Assembly: GCA_026988115.1 (NCBI GenBank)
Contig: JALSLV010000108.1
Location: 1-64,000, forward strand
Direction: 5' to 3'
From: Lysobacterales bacterium
GTDB lineage: Bacteria; Pseudomonadota; Gammaproteobacteria; Xanthomonadales; Marinicellaceae
DNA length: 64,000 nucleotides
Under the pieces are notes generated by a model that was not told the DNA's origin, made no database searches, and saw only the letters and a list, made by a program, of their open reading frames with translations. The number at the start of each line of letters is the position of its first letter. Positions within the stretch are counted from its first letter, which is position 1. Positions 17,130-27,558 of the stretch are shown piece by piece. A program made the position numbers and the translations under genes.

Positions 17130-18035
17130 TTACTCACCATTCAAACTCACCCCCTTATAAATCTGCTTGGTCATTTTTTCAGTGGTGATAAAGCCCCAGC
17201 TCCATGATTGGTATTTGGCTAATGGGTTGAGTTCGAGGATTTGTTCTTCTGTTTTGCCTTCATCAACTAGTTTACCAATTATTGCACGGGCATCTTCTAG
17301 CATGGCGATTGAGTTTTCTAGGTCTTTTTTATTGGCAAGTACGCCGTGTCCTGGGATGATTTTGGTGTTTTCATCCACCAATCCAAGAACTGTTTTTTGT
17401 GCTTCGATGTATCCATCCAATGAACCTCCACTACCAAAATCCATGTAAGGAAATATTTTATTAAATAAGGTATCGCCCATGTGGATGACATTAACATTGG
17501 TAAAATGCACCGCAGCATCGCCATCGGTGTGCGCATGGGGAAGGTGGAAAACATGAGCATCCATTCCATTTAAATGAAAGTCCATTGATTCAGAAAAAGT
17601 TATAACGGGTAAGGCTTCTTTGGGCGCATCCATTTTCTTGCCATCAGAACCTTGTACACCTTTGGTGAGTAAATGCCTGCGCATATTATTTTGTGCCACA
17701 ATCCAAGCGCCTTTTTTGCCCATGAAGGCATTGTTGCCTGTATGATCGCCATGAACATGAGTATTAATCAAAAAATCAATGGATTTTGGGGTTATATTGG
17801 CTAGCGCTTTATTCATTATATCTAAGGTCGATGGCATGGCATCATCGATAAGAACAACGCCATCATCGCCTACCGAAATAGCCAAGTTTCCACCGGTAAA
17901 TCCACCTACTCCGATAAGCATATAAAGATTATCTGCAACCTTGATGGAATCCCAACTCATTGCCTTTTGCGACTCTTTTGCTGTTACGCTAAATGCTATA
18001 AAAATTAAAAATGCAACAACTTTAACTGTATTCAT
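17130..18035 (-). CDS. Exported metallo-beta-lactamase-fold hydrolase
   Basis: About 301 residues from ATG 18035, which has GTGAGG at good spacing; the longer GTG start at 18047 would place that site inside the gene. A signal peptide (VVAFLIFIAFSVTA) is followed by the MBL core: NTHVHGDHTGNN supplies the H-x-H-x-D-H zinc motif, with later ligands in LPHAHTDGDAAV, MGDTLF and IPGHG. The sequence resembles the broad cyclase/quinoprotein-relay group of MBL hydrolases rather than a proven beta-lactamase. Substrate unknown; probably periplasmic. Preceded by tgt with an 11-base gap. Confidence 0.85.
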   Translation of the reverse strand: MNTVKVVAFLIFIAFSVTAKESQKAMSWDSIKVADNLYMLIGVGGFTGGNLAISVGDDGVVLIDDAMPSTLDIMNKALANITPKSIDFLINTHVHGDHTGNNAFMGKKGAWIVAQNNMRRHLLTKGVQGSDGKKMDAPKEALPVITFSESMDFHLNGMDAHVFHLPHAHTDGDAAVHFTNVNVIHMGDTLFNKIFPYMDFGSGGSLDGYIEAQKTVLGLVDENTKIIPGHGVLANKKDLENSIAMLEDARAIIGKLVDEGKTEEQILELNPLAKYQSWSWGFITTEKMTKQIYKGVSLNGE

Positions 18036-18046
18036 AATAAGCCTCA

Positions 18047-19195
<1,149 letters not shown>

Positions 19196-19261
19196 TTAAC
19201 TGATTAAACCCTCTTTAATACACTATTTTTCTTATTTCAGTTTAAAACAAAGCTTCTCTAA

Positions 19262-19672
19262 TCAAACAGGTGAACCATCAAACTTAGGTAAGTCATCAAC
19301 GCACAGATACCATTGTGCCTTATTTCCATAGTAAATATTTTGTTTTGGTCTCATCTTCGGATCATTATCTAAAGAACCCGCAGGAACAATCACCGCTTTA
19401 CCACTGCGCGATAACCACGGCATTGAAGCACCGCATTTTCCACAAAAACTAGTAGAAAAATACTTAGCCGATGGTAACTCAAATCGCTTTAAATGACTCT
19501 CACCTTTTTGCCAAGAAAAGTTTTCAGGTTTGACAAATAAATTACAGGCATGAGCCGAACCCGTTATTTTCTGACAGCGCGAACAATGGCAATACTGAAA
19601 AACCAGCGGCTCACCACTAAATTGATAACTCACCTTACCGCATAAACAACTGCCTTTTATTTTTTTATTCAT
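19262..19672 (-). CDS. GFA (glutathione-dependent formaldehyde-activating) family protein
   Basis: 136 residues of the zinc-binding GFA/CENP-V fold: GSCLCGKVSYQFSG, YCHCSRCQKITGSAHACN and FCGKCGASMPW give the expected Cys pairs. Family members bind a low-molecular-weight thiol or small carbonyl compounds; few have proven activity. It lies 81 bases downstream of ovoA on the same strand, so a role connected to a thiol cofactor is possible but unproven. Confidence 0.88.
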   Translation of the reverse strand: MNKKIKGSCLCGKVSYQFSGEPLVFQYCHCSRCQKITGSAHACNLFVKPENFSWQKGESHLKRFELPSAKYFSTSFCGKCGASMPWLSRSGKAVIVPAGSLDNDPKMRPKQNIYYGNKAQWYLCVDDLPKFDGSPV

Positions 19673-19753
19673 GTTTTACCTCTGTTTTATCTCAAAAAAC
19701 ACCCTGTTAATTATTTTTCCTCTGCGTAGCTGTGTGGCGTTAGCCAAAAAAAC

Positions 19754-21823
19754 TCACTTCTTGCGCCATACCGTCATTTGTGCGATTGTCAACTGGTGCT
19801 TCCTCCTTGTTTCTCGAATAACAAAAGGCACATCGTGTTTTTCGAGAAATTCAAAATCTTCATCCAAACATTCGTGTAAGCCATCAAGAGTGGTGAAGTT
19901 TTCACCATTGATTTTCTTACCGCCGAGCCAGTTTTCTTTTTCGGTGTATTCTTCTAACCATGTGTAGGGTGAGGTTAATACCAACAATCCCCCTTGATTT
20001 AATCGGTGTACCATGTCTTTGAGGAATACTTTGGGTTCGTATAAACGGTCGATTAAATTTCCTGCAAAAATCAAATCATAATCACTGTATTTATCTTTGA
20101 GGTTACACGCATCGCCTTGGGTAAATTCAACGTTGTTGGCTTTGTCACCTAAGCCTAAGTCTTCTAACCTAAACTCTTTGAGTGTCGTGAGTTCACCTTC
20201 ATCATCAATGAGATAACGCACCTTGCCTTTATCGCGTAGGTTGATGGCATTGAGTATAAAGCGTGTGGAGAAATCCAGCGCATCGACTTTTTCAAAATAA
20301 CGCGCCAACTCAAAACTACTGCGCCCAACTGCGCAACCAATATCTAAAGCCTTACCCGTTTGTTTTACTAATGGCTGTATTTTTTCAATACAGGCTTTAG
20401 GGAAGTTTTTGATGCCAAAATAATCTTTGCCGTAGTGAAATTCCAAATATTGCGAAATCAAACTATCGGTTTCATACATATTGTATTGCCCATCAACCAG
20501 TGAATCCGATTCAATATAACGAAAGCCTGCATGCTGGAAAAAATGCCGACGAAAAGCATAGCGTGCCTCCCGTAAAATCTCATTGCCTGTTGAAATCCAA
20601 CTACCACCTTTGATTAAATTGTGCTTGCCATCAAAAGTTGGTACAGAAAAATCATCATAAGCTGGATGCACTTTAAAACCTTTGAGTCCATCAATAGCCG
20701 ATTCGCTCCATTGCCACACATTACCTATCACATCGTAAAAATCACCTTGTTTGTATTCATTCACAGGACACGATGAGGCGGCAACTTCAAGATTTATGTT
20801 AGCACTGTCTCCATAGATATTTTCATCGTATATTCGCAAGTATTCGGGTTCTGTTGGTAGGCGTAGTTTTTTGCCTTTTTTGGCACCAAGCCAATTGCAA
20901 AAAGCCTTGGCTTCTAAATAATTGACATCCACTGGCCAACTCCAAGGCATGGCAATTTCTTGACACATCGCTCGGTAGTTAAATCCAGTTTCGGTTTTAA
21001 CCCAAAAAGTGGGGTGTTGTGCCTTTTTAAAGTCCAGCCAATCCCAACCTTCTTTTGTCCACCACTTTTCCACTTTATAACCGTCATCTTCGACAAAAGC
21101 TAAAAATTCTTTATTACTAACCAAATATTTACTGGCTTTAAAAGCAGCCACATCGGTAATTTTTAAGCCATATTCATTATCCCAGCCATAAGTTTCTGAT
21201 GGCTCGGATTTGCCTTGTTTAACAGTGCCATCCTCTATGGGCAGCAATTTATTCTCAACCACTTTATTGTCATCACCGTAAATTTGCCACTCATCATGTG
21301 GCTTGAGGTAATCCAGTGGCAATTGACGAATTAATACCGATGAAGTTTCCAAATGAATGCGCTCGTGCTCGATACCCATCAAAATTATCCAAAAAGGGTC
21401 TTGCCACTTAATCGGAATCTCCAAGGGCAATTCATCAATTAAGTTATTGACCAAGTCGCGGACTTTCTTTCGATAAGTTCTCACTTCTTCTACCGTTGGC
21501 CAATCGTAGTTGGTTTCGTCCAAATCATCCCACGACATTTCATCCACACCTATGGCAAGTTGGGCTTCCATTCGAGAACACACACGGTCAGAAATTATCT
21601 TAGCCACTCGAAGTTTATTGACAAAAAAGGTAGCCGTATGCCCAAAATAAAAAACCAATGGATGACGCAATCTATCGGCTCGTTCAAAATAACCTTTTTC
21701 ATCGATGATGACTTCAAATAGTTTTTCGTAAACATCAAAGGTTTCGTTGAAATAGGCTTTTATTTCTTCACGTTTATCTTCGGAATTGCCTGCATTAATG
21801 ATGGGAGTTTTTGATATTTCCAT
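19754..21823 (-). CDS. ovoA: OvoA: 5-histidylcysteine sulfoxide synthase and 4-mercaptohistidine N1-methyltransferase
   Basis: 689 residues, the expected size of the ovothiol enzyme. An N-terminal DinB-like domain carries the iron-binding H-x3-H-x-E (HERIHLETS). The central formylglycine-generating-enzyme-like domain has GNVWQWSES, LIKGGSWIS and AFRRHFFQHAGFRY. The C-terminal third is an SAM methyltransferase with ALDIGCAVGRSSFELARYF. It joins cysteine to histidine C5 and later methylates the imidazole, giving ovothiol A, a redox-active thiol. The separate C-S lyase OvoB is not identified here. The aminotransferase at 10476 is too distant to assign. Confidence 0.93.
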   Translation of the reverse strand: MEISKTPIINAGNSEDKREEIKAYFNETFDVYEKLFEVIIDEKGYFERADRLRHPLVFYFGHTATFFVNKLRVAKIISDRVCSRMEAQLAIGVDEMSWDDLDETNYDWPTVEEVRTYRKKVRDLVNNLIDELPLEIPIKWQDPFWIILMGIEHERIHLETSSVLIRQLPLDYLKPHDEWQIYGDDNKVVENKLLPIEDGTVKQGKSEPSETYGWDNEYGLKITDVAAFKASKYLVSNKEFLAFVEDDGYKVEKWWTKEGWDWLDFKKAQHPTFWVKTETGFNYRAMCQEIAMPWSWPVDVNYLEAKAFCNWLGAKKGKKLRLPTEPEYLRIYDENIYGDSANINLEVAASSCPVNEYKQGDFYDVIGNVWQWSESAIDGLKGFKVHPAYDDFSVPTFDGKHNLIKGGSWISTGNEILREARYAFRRHFFQHAGFRYIESDSLVDGQYNMYETDSLISQYLEFHYGKDYFGIKNFPKACIEKIQPLVKQTGKALDIGCAVGRSSFELARYFEKVDALDFSTRFILNAINLRDKGKVRYLIDDEGELTTLKEFRLEDLGLGDKANNVEFTQGDACNLKDKYSDYDLIFAGNLIDRLYEPKVFLKDMVHRLNQGGLLVLTSPYTWLEEYTEKENWLGGKKINGENFTTLDGLHECLDEDFEFLEKHDVPFVIRETRRKHQLTIAQMTVWRKK

Positions 21824-21941
21824 AATTGGGTTTTATAGTAAAAAAAGACTTGACCATTATACATGCAATTTGCTTTCACTCAAATGCACTTTTTTATTGT
21901 CTGTGTTAAGATGCATCGCAATTAAACATTGACAAGATTAA

Positions 21942-22712
21942 GTGCAAAAAGATTACCTATTTCACCACCGCAACTCACCACTTTTATTTTCTATACCTCA
22001 TGATGGCAGTGTTATACCTGGTGATATAGCGAAGAATATGCACGAATTTGCTTTGAGTTCGCCTGATCGGGACTTTTTTGTGTCTCAGCTTTTTAGTTTT
22101 GCTAAAGATTTTGATATTAGCTTACTCAAAACAAATATTTCACGATATGTTATAGACATGAATCGACCTGCGGATAATACGCCCTTATATCCGGGTCAAT
22201 CTGGAACACAATTGTGTCCAACGACCAGCTTTAACGAGCAAGAATTGTACAAATCAAGACCAGATAAAACAGAAATTCAAAGAAGAATCGAACAATACTG
22301 GCAACCCTACCACCAAATTATCCAAGACAAGTTAGAGCTAATAAAAGCCGAACACGGTTTTGCCATTTTGATTGATTGCCACAGCATCAAATCGCACGTT
22401 CCACGTTTTTTTAAAGGGCAATTGCCTGACATTAATATTGGCACTAACAGTGGCGCAAGTTGTTCACAAGAAATTGCAGGTAAATTTGAAACCGTATTAA
22501 ATCAGCAAAACAAATATTCTTATGTCTTTAATGGCAGGTTTAAAGGCGGCTACATCACCCGCCACTATGGCAACCCTGAGAATAACATTCACGCCCTTCA
22601 AATTGAATTATCTCAAATTAATTACATGGATGAAAGCACCAATCGCTACGATGATGCTAAAGCTGAACAACTCAAAACAGTGTTAATTCGCGCGGTCAAT
22701 GCTTTATGTTGA
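21942..22712 (+). CDS. N-formylglutamate amidohydrolase family protein
   Basis: 256 residues of the HutG-like amidohydrolase family. LLFSIPHDG supplies the N-terminal metal-binding region, and RYVIDMNRP, LIDCHSIKSHVPR and GGYITRHYGNPENNIHALQIELSQ are typical. It would hydrolyse N-formyl-L-glutamate to formate and glutamate, as in histidine breakdown. No other hut gene is nearby, so this may be a family member with another role. The GTG start is the only one upstream of the conserved region. It is divergent from ovoA, and its last 7 bases overlap the ABC-F gene. Confidence 0.85.
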   Translation: MQKDYLFHHRNSPLLFSIPHDGSVIPGDIAKNMHEFALSSPDRDFFVSQLFSFAKDFDISLLKTNISRYVIDMNRPADNTPLYPGQSGTQLCPTTSFNEQELYKSRPDKTEIQRRIEQYWQPYHQIIQDKLELIKAEHGFAILIDCHSIKSHVPRFFKGQLPDINIGTNSGASCSQEIAGKFETVLNQQNKYSYVFNGRFKGGYITRHYGNPENNIHALQIELSQINYMDESTNRYDDAKAEQLKTVLIRAVNALC

Positions 22713-24589
22713 AATTTACAGGCATGTCGCTGCGACGTGGAAAGAAAGAATTATTCAAAGATGTTAGTTTAACAATTAATCCAAAAGTTAAAGTTGGTAT
22801 CACTGGTGCCAACGGCACTGGTAAAACCAGTTTATTTAAATTGATTTTGGGAGAATTGCATTCTGATAATGGTGACTTCCATGTCTCTAACAAACTGATT
22901 ATGGCGCATGTAGCACAAGAAATTGCCAATTCCCAAGAGTCGGCTATTGATTATGTTATTAATGGCGATACAGAATTCCGTCAATTAGAAAAAGCAATCG
23001 CTGATGCAGAGCAAAAAAATGATGCAGGCAAACTGGCTAACCTTTACGATGATATGCAACAAATTGATGGTTATACTGCCACAGCTCGCGCGGCAAAGTT
23101 ACTCAATGGTTTAGGTTTTACCACCGAACAAGAAAGTAATCCTGTTAATTCATTTTCGGGTGGTTGGCGTATGCGTTTGAATTTAGCTCAAGCTTTAATG
23201 TGCCGTTCGGATATTTTATTACTTGATGAACCAACCAATCACTTAGACTTAGAAGCCATTATCTGGCTTGAATCGTGGTTAAAGAAATACCAGGGCATTG
23301 TTTTGTTAATTTCGCATGACCGAGACTTTCTTAATGCCGTGTGTAATCAAATTATTAATATTGAACACAACGAACTCACTCAATACACCGGTAATTATGA
23401 CAGCTTTGAACAAATAAGAGCAGAAAAGTTGGCTCAACAACAATCACAGTTTGAAGCCCAGCAGCGTCAAATTTCGCACATGAACAAATACATTGAGCGA
23501 TTTCGTTACCAAGCCACCAAGGCGAAACAGGCACAATCACGAATCAAAGCATTGGAACGCATGGAATTGATTGGTGCGGCTCAATTAGATTCACCTTTTA
23601 ATTTCAACTTTAAGATTGAAGGTTTTATTCCACAACAATTAGTTAAAATCGAAAAAGCCTCGGCAGGATATGGCAATCTCACTATTTTAGACAATATTTC
23701 AACTATGGTTGAAAAAGGTGACAAAATTGGGCTACTTGGATTTAATGGTGCGGGTAAATCAACCTTAATCAAACTAATAGCCCAAGAATTACAACCTCAA
23801 AGTGGAGAGATTACTCATGCAAAAGAGTTGAAAATTGGTTATTTTGCCCAACACCAAATTGAACAATTACACCCTGATCACTCCCCAATTGAACACTTGA
23901 AAATGCTTGACAAGGAAATCTCAGAACAACAAGCACGCAATTATTTAGGTGGCTTTGATTTTCACAACGACATGGCAAAAGAATCCATTACCAATTTCTC
24001 GGGTGGTGAAAAAGCACGTTTAGTCTTAGCTTTGGTTGTTTATGAAAAACCCAACTTATTACTGCTTGATGAACCGACCAATCATTTAGACATCAAAATG
24101 CGTCACGCCATTGCCGTTGCCTTACAAAGTTTTGAAGGAGCCATGATATTGGTATCGCATGATAGACATCTGCTTTCAACGGTGACAGACAAACTATTAT
24201 TGGTTGCCGATGGTAAAGTTACCAACTTTGACGGCGACTTAACCGATTATTATCAATGGGCAAATGAAACAAGAAAAAAAAGATTGGAAACCACAAACAC
24301 ATCCGAAAAAAATCAAAGTAATAATAAAAAACAACAACGACAAGATGCTGCGCTTATTAGACAACAACAAAAACCTCTGCGTCAAAAGCTTAGATGCCTA
24401 GAAAAAGAACTCGCAAAGCTAGAGAAACAAAGCCATAAACACCATGAATTTTTGCATAGTGAGTCAGCCTATGCACCAGAGAATACAGAAAAATTAACGC
24501 GCACAAATATAAATTTATCTGAGATTAAAAAACAAATTCAAAAACTGGAAAATGAATGGTTAGAGGTTTCAGAACAACTCGAATCATAA
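22706..24589 (+). CDS. yheS: ABC-F family ATPase, YheS type
   Basis: 627 residues: two ATP-binding cassettes in tandem without membrane segments. The P-loops are GITGANGTGKTS and GLLGFNGAGKST, the signatures NSFSGGWRMRL and TNFSGGEKARL, and both Walker B motifs read LLLDEPTNHLD. The inter-cassette linker has the charged ABC-F motif (QQSQFEAQQRQISHMNKYIE), and a C-terminal coiled coil (about 525-627) is rich in Lys and Gln. ABC-F proteins act on the ribosome E site. N-terminus, size and C-terminal coil match YheS better than Uup or EttA. Translation is coupled to the preceding gene by overlap. Confidence 0.9.
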   Translation: MLKFTGMSLRRGKKELFKDVSLTINPKVKVGITGANGTGKTSLFKLILGELHSDNGDFHVSNKLIMAHVAQEIANSQESAIDYVINGDTEFRQLEKAIADAEQKNDAGKLANLYDDMQQIDGYTATARAAKLLNGLGFTTEQESNPVNSFSGGWRMRLNLAQALMCRSDILLLDEPTNHLDLEAIIWLESWLKKYQGIVLLISHDRDFLNAVCNQIINIEHNELTQYTGNYDSFEQIRAEKLAQQQSQFEAQQRQISHMNKYIERFRYQATKAKQAQSRIKALERMELIGAAQLDSPFNFNFKIEGFIPQQLVKIEKASAGYGNLTILDNISTMVEKGDKIGLLGFNGAGKSTLIKLIAQELQPQSGEITHAKELKIGYFAQHQIEQLHPDHSPIEHLKMLDKEISEQQARNYLGGFDFHNDMAKESITNFSGGEKARLVLALVVYEKPNLLLLDEPTNHLDIKMRHAIAVALQSFEGAMILVSHDRHLLSTVTDKLLLVADGKVTNFDGDLTDYYQWANETRKKRLETTNTSEKNQSNNKKQQRQDAALIRQQQKPLRQKLRCLEKELAKLEKQSHKHHEFLHSESAYAPENTEKLTRTNINLSEIKKQIQKLENEWLEVSEQLES

Positions 24590-24648
24590 ATTACTCCAAA
24601 TGTAAACCATTGTTAACATATCCCAATCACTAAGACTCTCTTCAAAAC

Positions 24649-25086
24649 ATGTGTTATTGTGCAAGAATGAGAGAGAAAATTTTTATAGACCCCGCTTTTT
24701 TGCGGAAATCAAACTATTCGTATGTGAATTATGACGACACGGAACTGGGTACGGTTTTGTGTTTTGCTTTGGCGCGCAATAATAATGATTTAATTCTTCA
24801 CCAACAAAGAATTGAACACAATGCAAAATCTTCTGCTAAAAATGTATTATTTACCTCAATTGTCGATTTGTTTATTGCTCTGGGTGAAAAAGGTCAAGAC
24901 TATAAAAGTCGAATATTAGATAAGTACAGAAAAAAACTCAGCAGCTACCAAACCCTTCTGCTAACAAGGTCTCTAGTCAAAACCATTGATAAAACAGATG
25001 CTATTGTGGGTTTAAACCAATCTCTGTTGAGCTTTGGCTTGACTGGAAAACCCTTAACTTCTGAATTGATTAAGCATCTCAAATGA
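24649..25086 (+). CDS. Unknown protein, first gene of the GTPase locus
   Basis: 145 residues from ATG 24649; ATG 24667 (MREKIFIDPAF) is an alternative, and neither has a strong ribosome site. The N-terminal third is beta-rich (KSNYSYVNYDDTELG), the rest helical and basic (DKYRKKLSSYQTLLLTRSLVKTIDKTD). No signal peptide, no membrane segment, no family recognised. The stop overlaps the next start by 4 bases (ATGA), so it is translationally coupled to the pseudo-receiver protein and is probably part of the same system. Confidence 0.6.
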   Translation: MCYCARMREKIFIDPAFLRKSNYSYVNYDDTELGTVLCFALARNNNDLILHQQRIEHNAKSSAKNVLFTSIVDLFIALGEKGQDYKSRILDKYRKKLSSYQTLLLTRSLVKTIDKTDAIVGLNQSLLSFGLTGKPLTSELIKHLK

Positions 25087-26288
25087 ATATTCAACACAAT
25101 TCCAAATTAAAAATTAGTTTAAATAATCTCGATGACATTACACAAAATACCTTAAAGTTTTTCTTTAAAAGTAACCTTTGTGAAAAAGCCGAGTTAAACA
25201 TCAATGATGATAACGCCAATGTCTTAATTATTGATTTGGATAGACAATACAATAAAGAAATTATTCCAAACTTAAAAAAGAGCAATCAGTTTGTGATTTT
25301 TTTGCATAATGAAATGAACACCCCATTATCAGAAGAAAACACTTACAACGTTACCAAACCAGTGCAGGTTAAATATTTAAAACAACAACTTTCTTTTATT
25401 GCTCAACGCATTAATGATATTGAAGAAAGTAATGATGACTCAGGCAAAGTTAATACAAACAGTTTTGCAGCAACCGCTAAACATGCACAATCAAAACCTT
25501 CAAGTCAATCCCTTGGATTAATCAACAACAAAAGCCCTACTCAAAATTTCAAAAACAACCATTTGAATATGGCTCTAAAAAAGTCAACGGATTCAAGTAC
25601 ACTCAATCAATACAAGGCTCATAAACATGTTGGTTCCAATAGAGACATTAATCCCGACAACCCTGAAGAGCTAAAAAAGATTTACCATAACCCTAAAAAA
25701 TATTTATACCACCACCTCGTACAAGCGGTGAAATTGGGTAAAGATAATAAGACTGATGTTTTGATTAAAACACTGTTCGGTAGTTTATTTTTTGATTATA
25801 AATCGCAAATACTATTTCATTCTTTTGACAAAGCCAAAATGCGCTATTTCAAGTCAAGTCCTCTTTTTATTGAGACAAAAATTGTAAAAACTTCTTTATC
25901 TGAGAAAGCAAAAAAAGATTATTCGATAGGTCAAAATGCTGAAAGCCTAATTTGGCAATCGGCGATCAGTGCAAGCAAGGGGAGAGTTCCGTTGGGAACC
26001 AGTCTGACTCAAACCATAGAAATGACTTCATGGCCAAATTTTTCACGCCTTTTGGTTTTTCGGTATGTTATTCAGATTGCAGCAGCATGGTCAACTCACC
26101 ACATGTCTTTGCTTGATACGGCTTCTCAATTAAAAATACCACAGCGATATATTTTCACCTTATATAACGCGATGCTTGCAATAGAGTCCGCAAAAATCAA
26201 TAATGTAATCGACAACACAAAAAAGATTAATAGAGATAAAAAAAAATCAGTATTTTCAAAAATTTTATCTCATATATTTAACCATTAA
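25083..26288 (+). CDS. Pseudo-receiver protein A of the GTPase/roadblock locus
   Basis: 401 residues, soluble. Residues 8-110 have the order of a response-regulator receiver: beta-alpha start KISLNNLDDITQNTLKFFF, a beta strand ending in Asp (NVLIIDLDRQY), a further strand VIFLHN, and a terminal V-T-K-P-V followed by a helix. The acidic pair at the start is missing, so phosphorylation is doubtful. A low-complexity linker (111-185) leads to a C-terminal domain with YKAHKHVGSNRDINP, WPNFSRLLVFR and IPQRYIFTLYNAM, ending FSKILSHIFNH. A full paralogue lies at 27559. Function unknown; probable partner of the GTPase 15 bases downstream. Confidence 0.72.
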   Translation: MNIQHNSKLKISLNNLDDITQNTLKFFFKSNLCEKAELNINDDNANVLIIDLDRQYNKEIIPNLKKSNQFVIFLHNEMNTPLSEENTYNVTKPVQVKYLKQQLSFIAQRINDIEESNDDSGKVNTNSFAATAKHAQSKPSSQSLGLINNKSPTQNFKNNHLNMALKKSTDSSTLNQYKAHKHVGSNRDINPDNPEELKKIYHNPKKYLYHHLVQAVKLGKDNKTDVLIKTLFGSLFFDYKSQILFHSFDKAKMRYFKSSPLFIETKIVKTSLSEKAKKDYSIGQNAESLIWQSAISASKGRVPLGTSLTQTIEMTSWPNFSRLLVFRYVIQIAAAWSTHHMSLLDTASQLKIPQRYIFTLYNAMLAIESAKINNVIDNTKKINRDKKKSVFSKILSHIFNH

Positions 26289-26303
26289 ATTAATTTAGTA
26301 AAT

Positions 26304-26843
26304 ATGAAAAGCAACCATAAAATTATATTTTCTGGGCCTGTTGGCGCTGGTAAAACAACTGCCATCACGTCTATTAGTGATATTCCCACAGTCAGAACAG
26401 AAGAAGCCGCTTCTGACGAAACAAAAGACCTAAAAGACACCACCACAGTCGCATTGGATTATGGTGCAATCATCTTACAAGATAGTACTCGCATTCATCT
26501 GTATGGAACCCCTGGACAAAAACGATTTGACTTTATGTGGGAAATATTAACCAATGGTGGCATAGGTCTGTTACTTTTAATTGATGGCAGTGACTCCAAT
26601 GCCATTAAGAATTTAAAGTTTTTTCTTTCAAGTTTTAAAAACTTTATTAACAAAACCAGTGTTGTTGTTGGAATAACTAAACAAGATGTGAATAAAAAAT
26701 ACAATTTGGAAGAGTATCAGGAAGTTCTCAATAAAGGTTTACCAGTTGTGCCTATCTATGAAATAGATGCACGTTCGAAAAAAGATGTTTCACTAATGGT
26801 TGAAACATTGCTGTATACACTCGATCCAAAAATTTCAATTTAA
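26304..26843 (+). CDS. Small Ras-like GTPase of the MglA/conservon (COG2229-like) type
   Basis: 179 residues. P-loop GPVGAGKTT (11-19), switch I Thr in DTTTVALDYG (46-54), switch II YGTPGQKRF (67-75), and base recognition TKQD (125-128) with DAR near 156. Gly replaces the Asp of the usual DxxG, and TPGQ retains the catalytic-position Gln; this variant is typical of the bacterial GTPases paired with roadblock proteins. It likely cycles between GDP and GTP states under control of the roadblock-type proteins encoded nearby. 15 bases downstream of the pseudo-receiver gene and 3 bases before the next. Confidence 0.9.
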   Translation: MKSNHKIIFSGPVGAGKTTAITSISDIPTVRTEEAASDETKDLKDTTTVALDYGAIILQDSTRIHLYGTPGQKRFDFMWEILTNGGIGLLLLIDGSDSNAIKNLKFFLSSFKNFINKTSVVVGITKQDVNKKYNLEEYQEVLNKGLPVVPIYEIDARSKKDVSLMVETLLYTLDPKISI

Positions 26844-26846
26844 AAC

Positions 26847-27476
26847 ATGTCAAATTCTGTCACTCAATACATTTTACCAACACCGGCAGGTGCTTATTTT
26901 TTAGCTCAAGATAGCACCCAAAGTTGGCAAAAAAAAGTACTGCAAAATTTATTTTCCTCGGATAAATCTCTGAAATTAGACCTCAAAATTTTAAAGGAAA
27001 TTTTCAATACCACGGACTCTGAAAATTTAACATATAAAATCGAACAGTGCCAAAAGCAACATCTTATTCAGGTTGTTGATGAAGAGATTTCTGCACCAAC
27101 TGGTGATTTTGAACACAACTTAAATGACATTATCTGCAAATTTTCCAACAAAGAAAAAGCTTTATTGTGCGATTCTCAGGGCTTATGCATTGCCAACAAT
27201 GGCTTTCCCATTGAAATGCAAGAAGAAATATCTGTGCTTTCGGCTGATATTGCCATCATGCACAAAAGAAGAGCGCAAAACATCAATAAAAAACTTAGGT
27301 TAAATTCACAGGCTTGGTCAATCGTAGATGCGTCAGGCAACAGTTGCTTGGGGTTTTGGCCACTCAATATCAATAAAGAAGTTTTCGTATTGGTTCTTGA
27401 AGGCGTGCCTTTTTTCAATCAAATAGCAATGGTTGATCTTATTTGGACTCTCTATTTAAGGTATGGTAAAAGTTAG
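26847..27476 (+). CDS. Roadblock-like protein following the GTPase
   Basis: 209 residues, soluble. The C-terminal half (about 95-190) resembles a roadblock/LC7 domain: KALLCDSQGLCIANNG, then EEISVLSADIAIMHKR, then AWSIVDASGNSCLGFWPL, then VFVLVLEGVPFF, the expected strand-helix-strand pattern. The N-terminal half is probably a helical or winged domain (SSDKSLKLDLKILKEIF) that might recognise the GTPase or a target. It starts 3 bases after the GTPase stop. Assigning it as a GTPase regulator rests on fold pattern and position. Confidence 0.65.
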   Translation: MSNSVTQYILPTPAGAYFLAQDSTQSWQKKVLQNLFSSDKSLKLDLKILKEIFNTTDSENLTYKIEQCQKQHLIQVVDEEISAPTGDFEHNLNDIICKFSNKEKALLCDSQGLCIANNGFPIEMQEEISVLSADIAIMHKRRAQNINKKLRLNSQAWSIVDASGNSCLGFWPLNINKEVFVLVLEGVPFFNQIAMVDLIWTLYLRYGKS

Positions 27477-27558
27477 GATTACGACAAAAAAACTAGGATT
27501 AATCTAAAACTTAATTTATGCTTGTCATGCCCAGTAAAAACAATTATCATTATCAAGT

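Noticed and set aside
21942-22712. Histidine-utilisation (hut) operon
   Set aside because: Only the amidohydrolase family gene is present. No hutH, hutU or hutI lies nearby, so pathway membership cannot be claimed.
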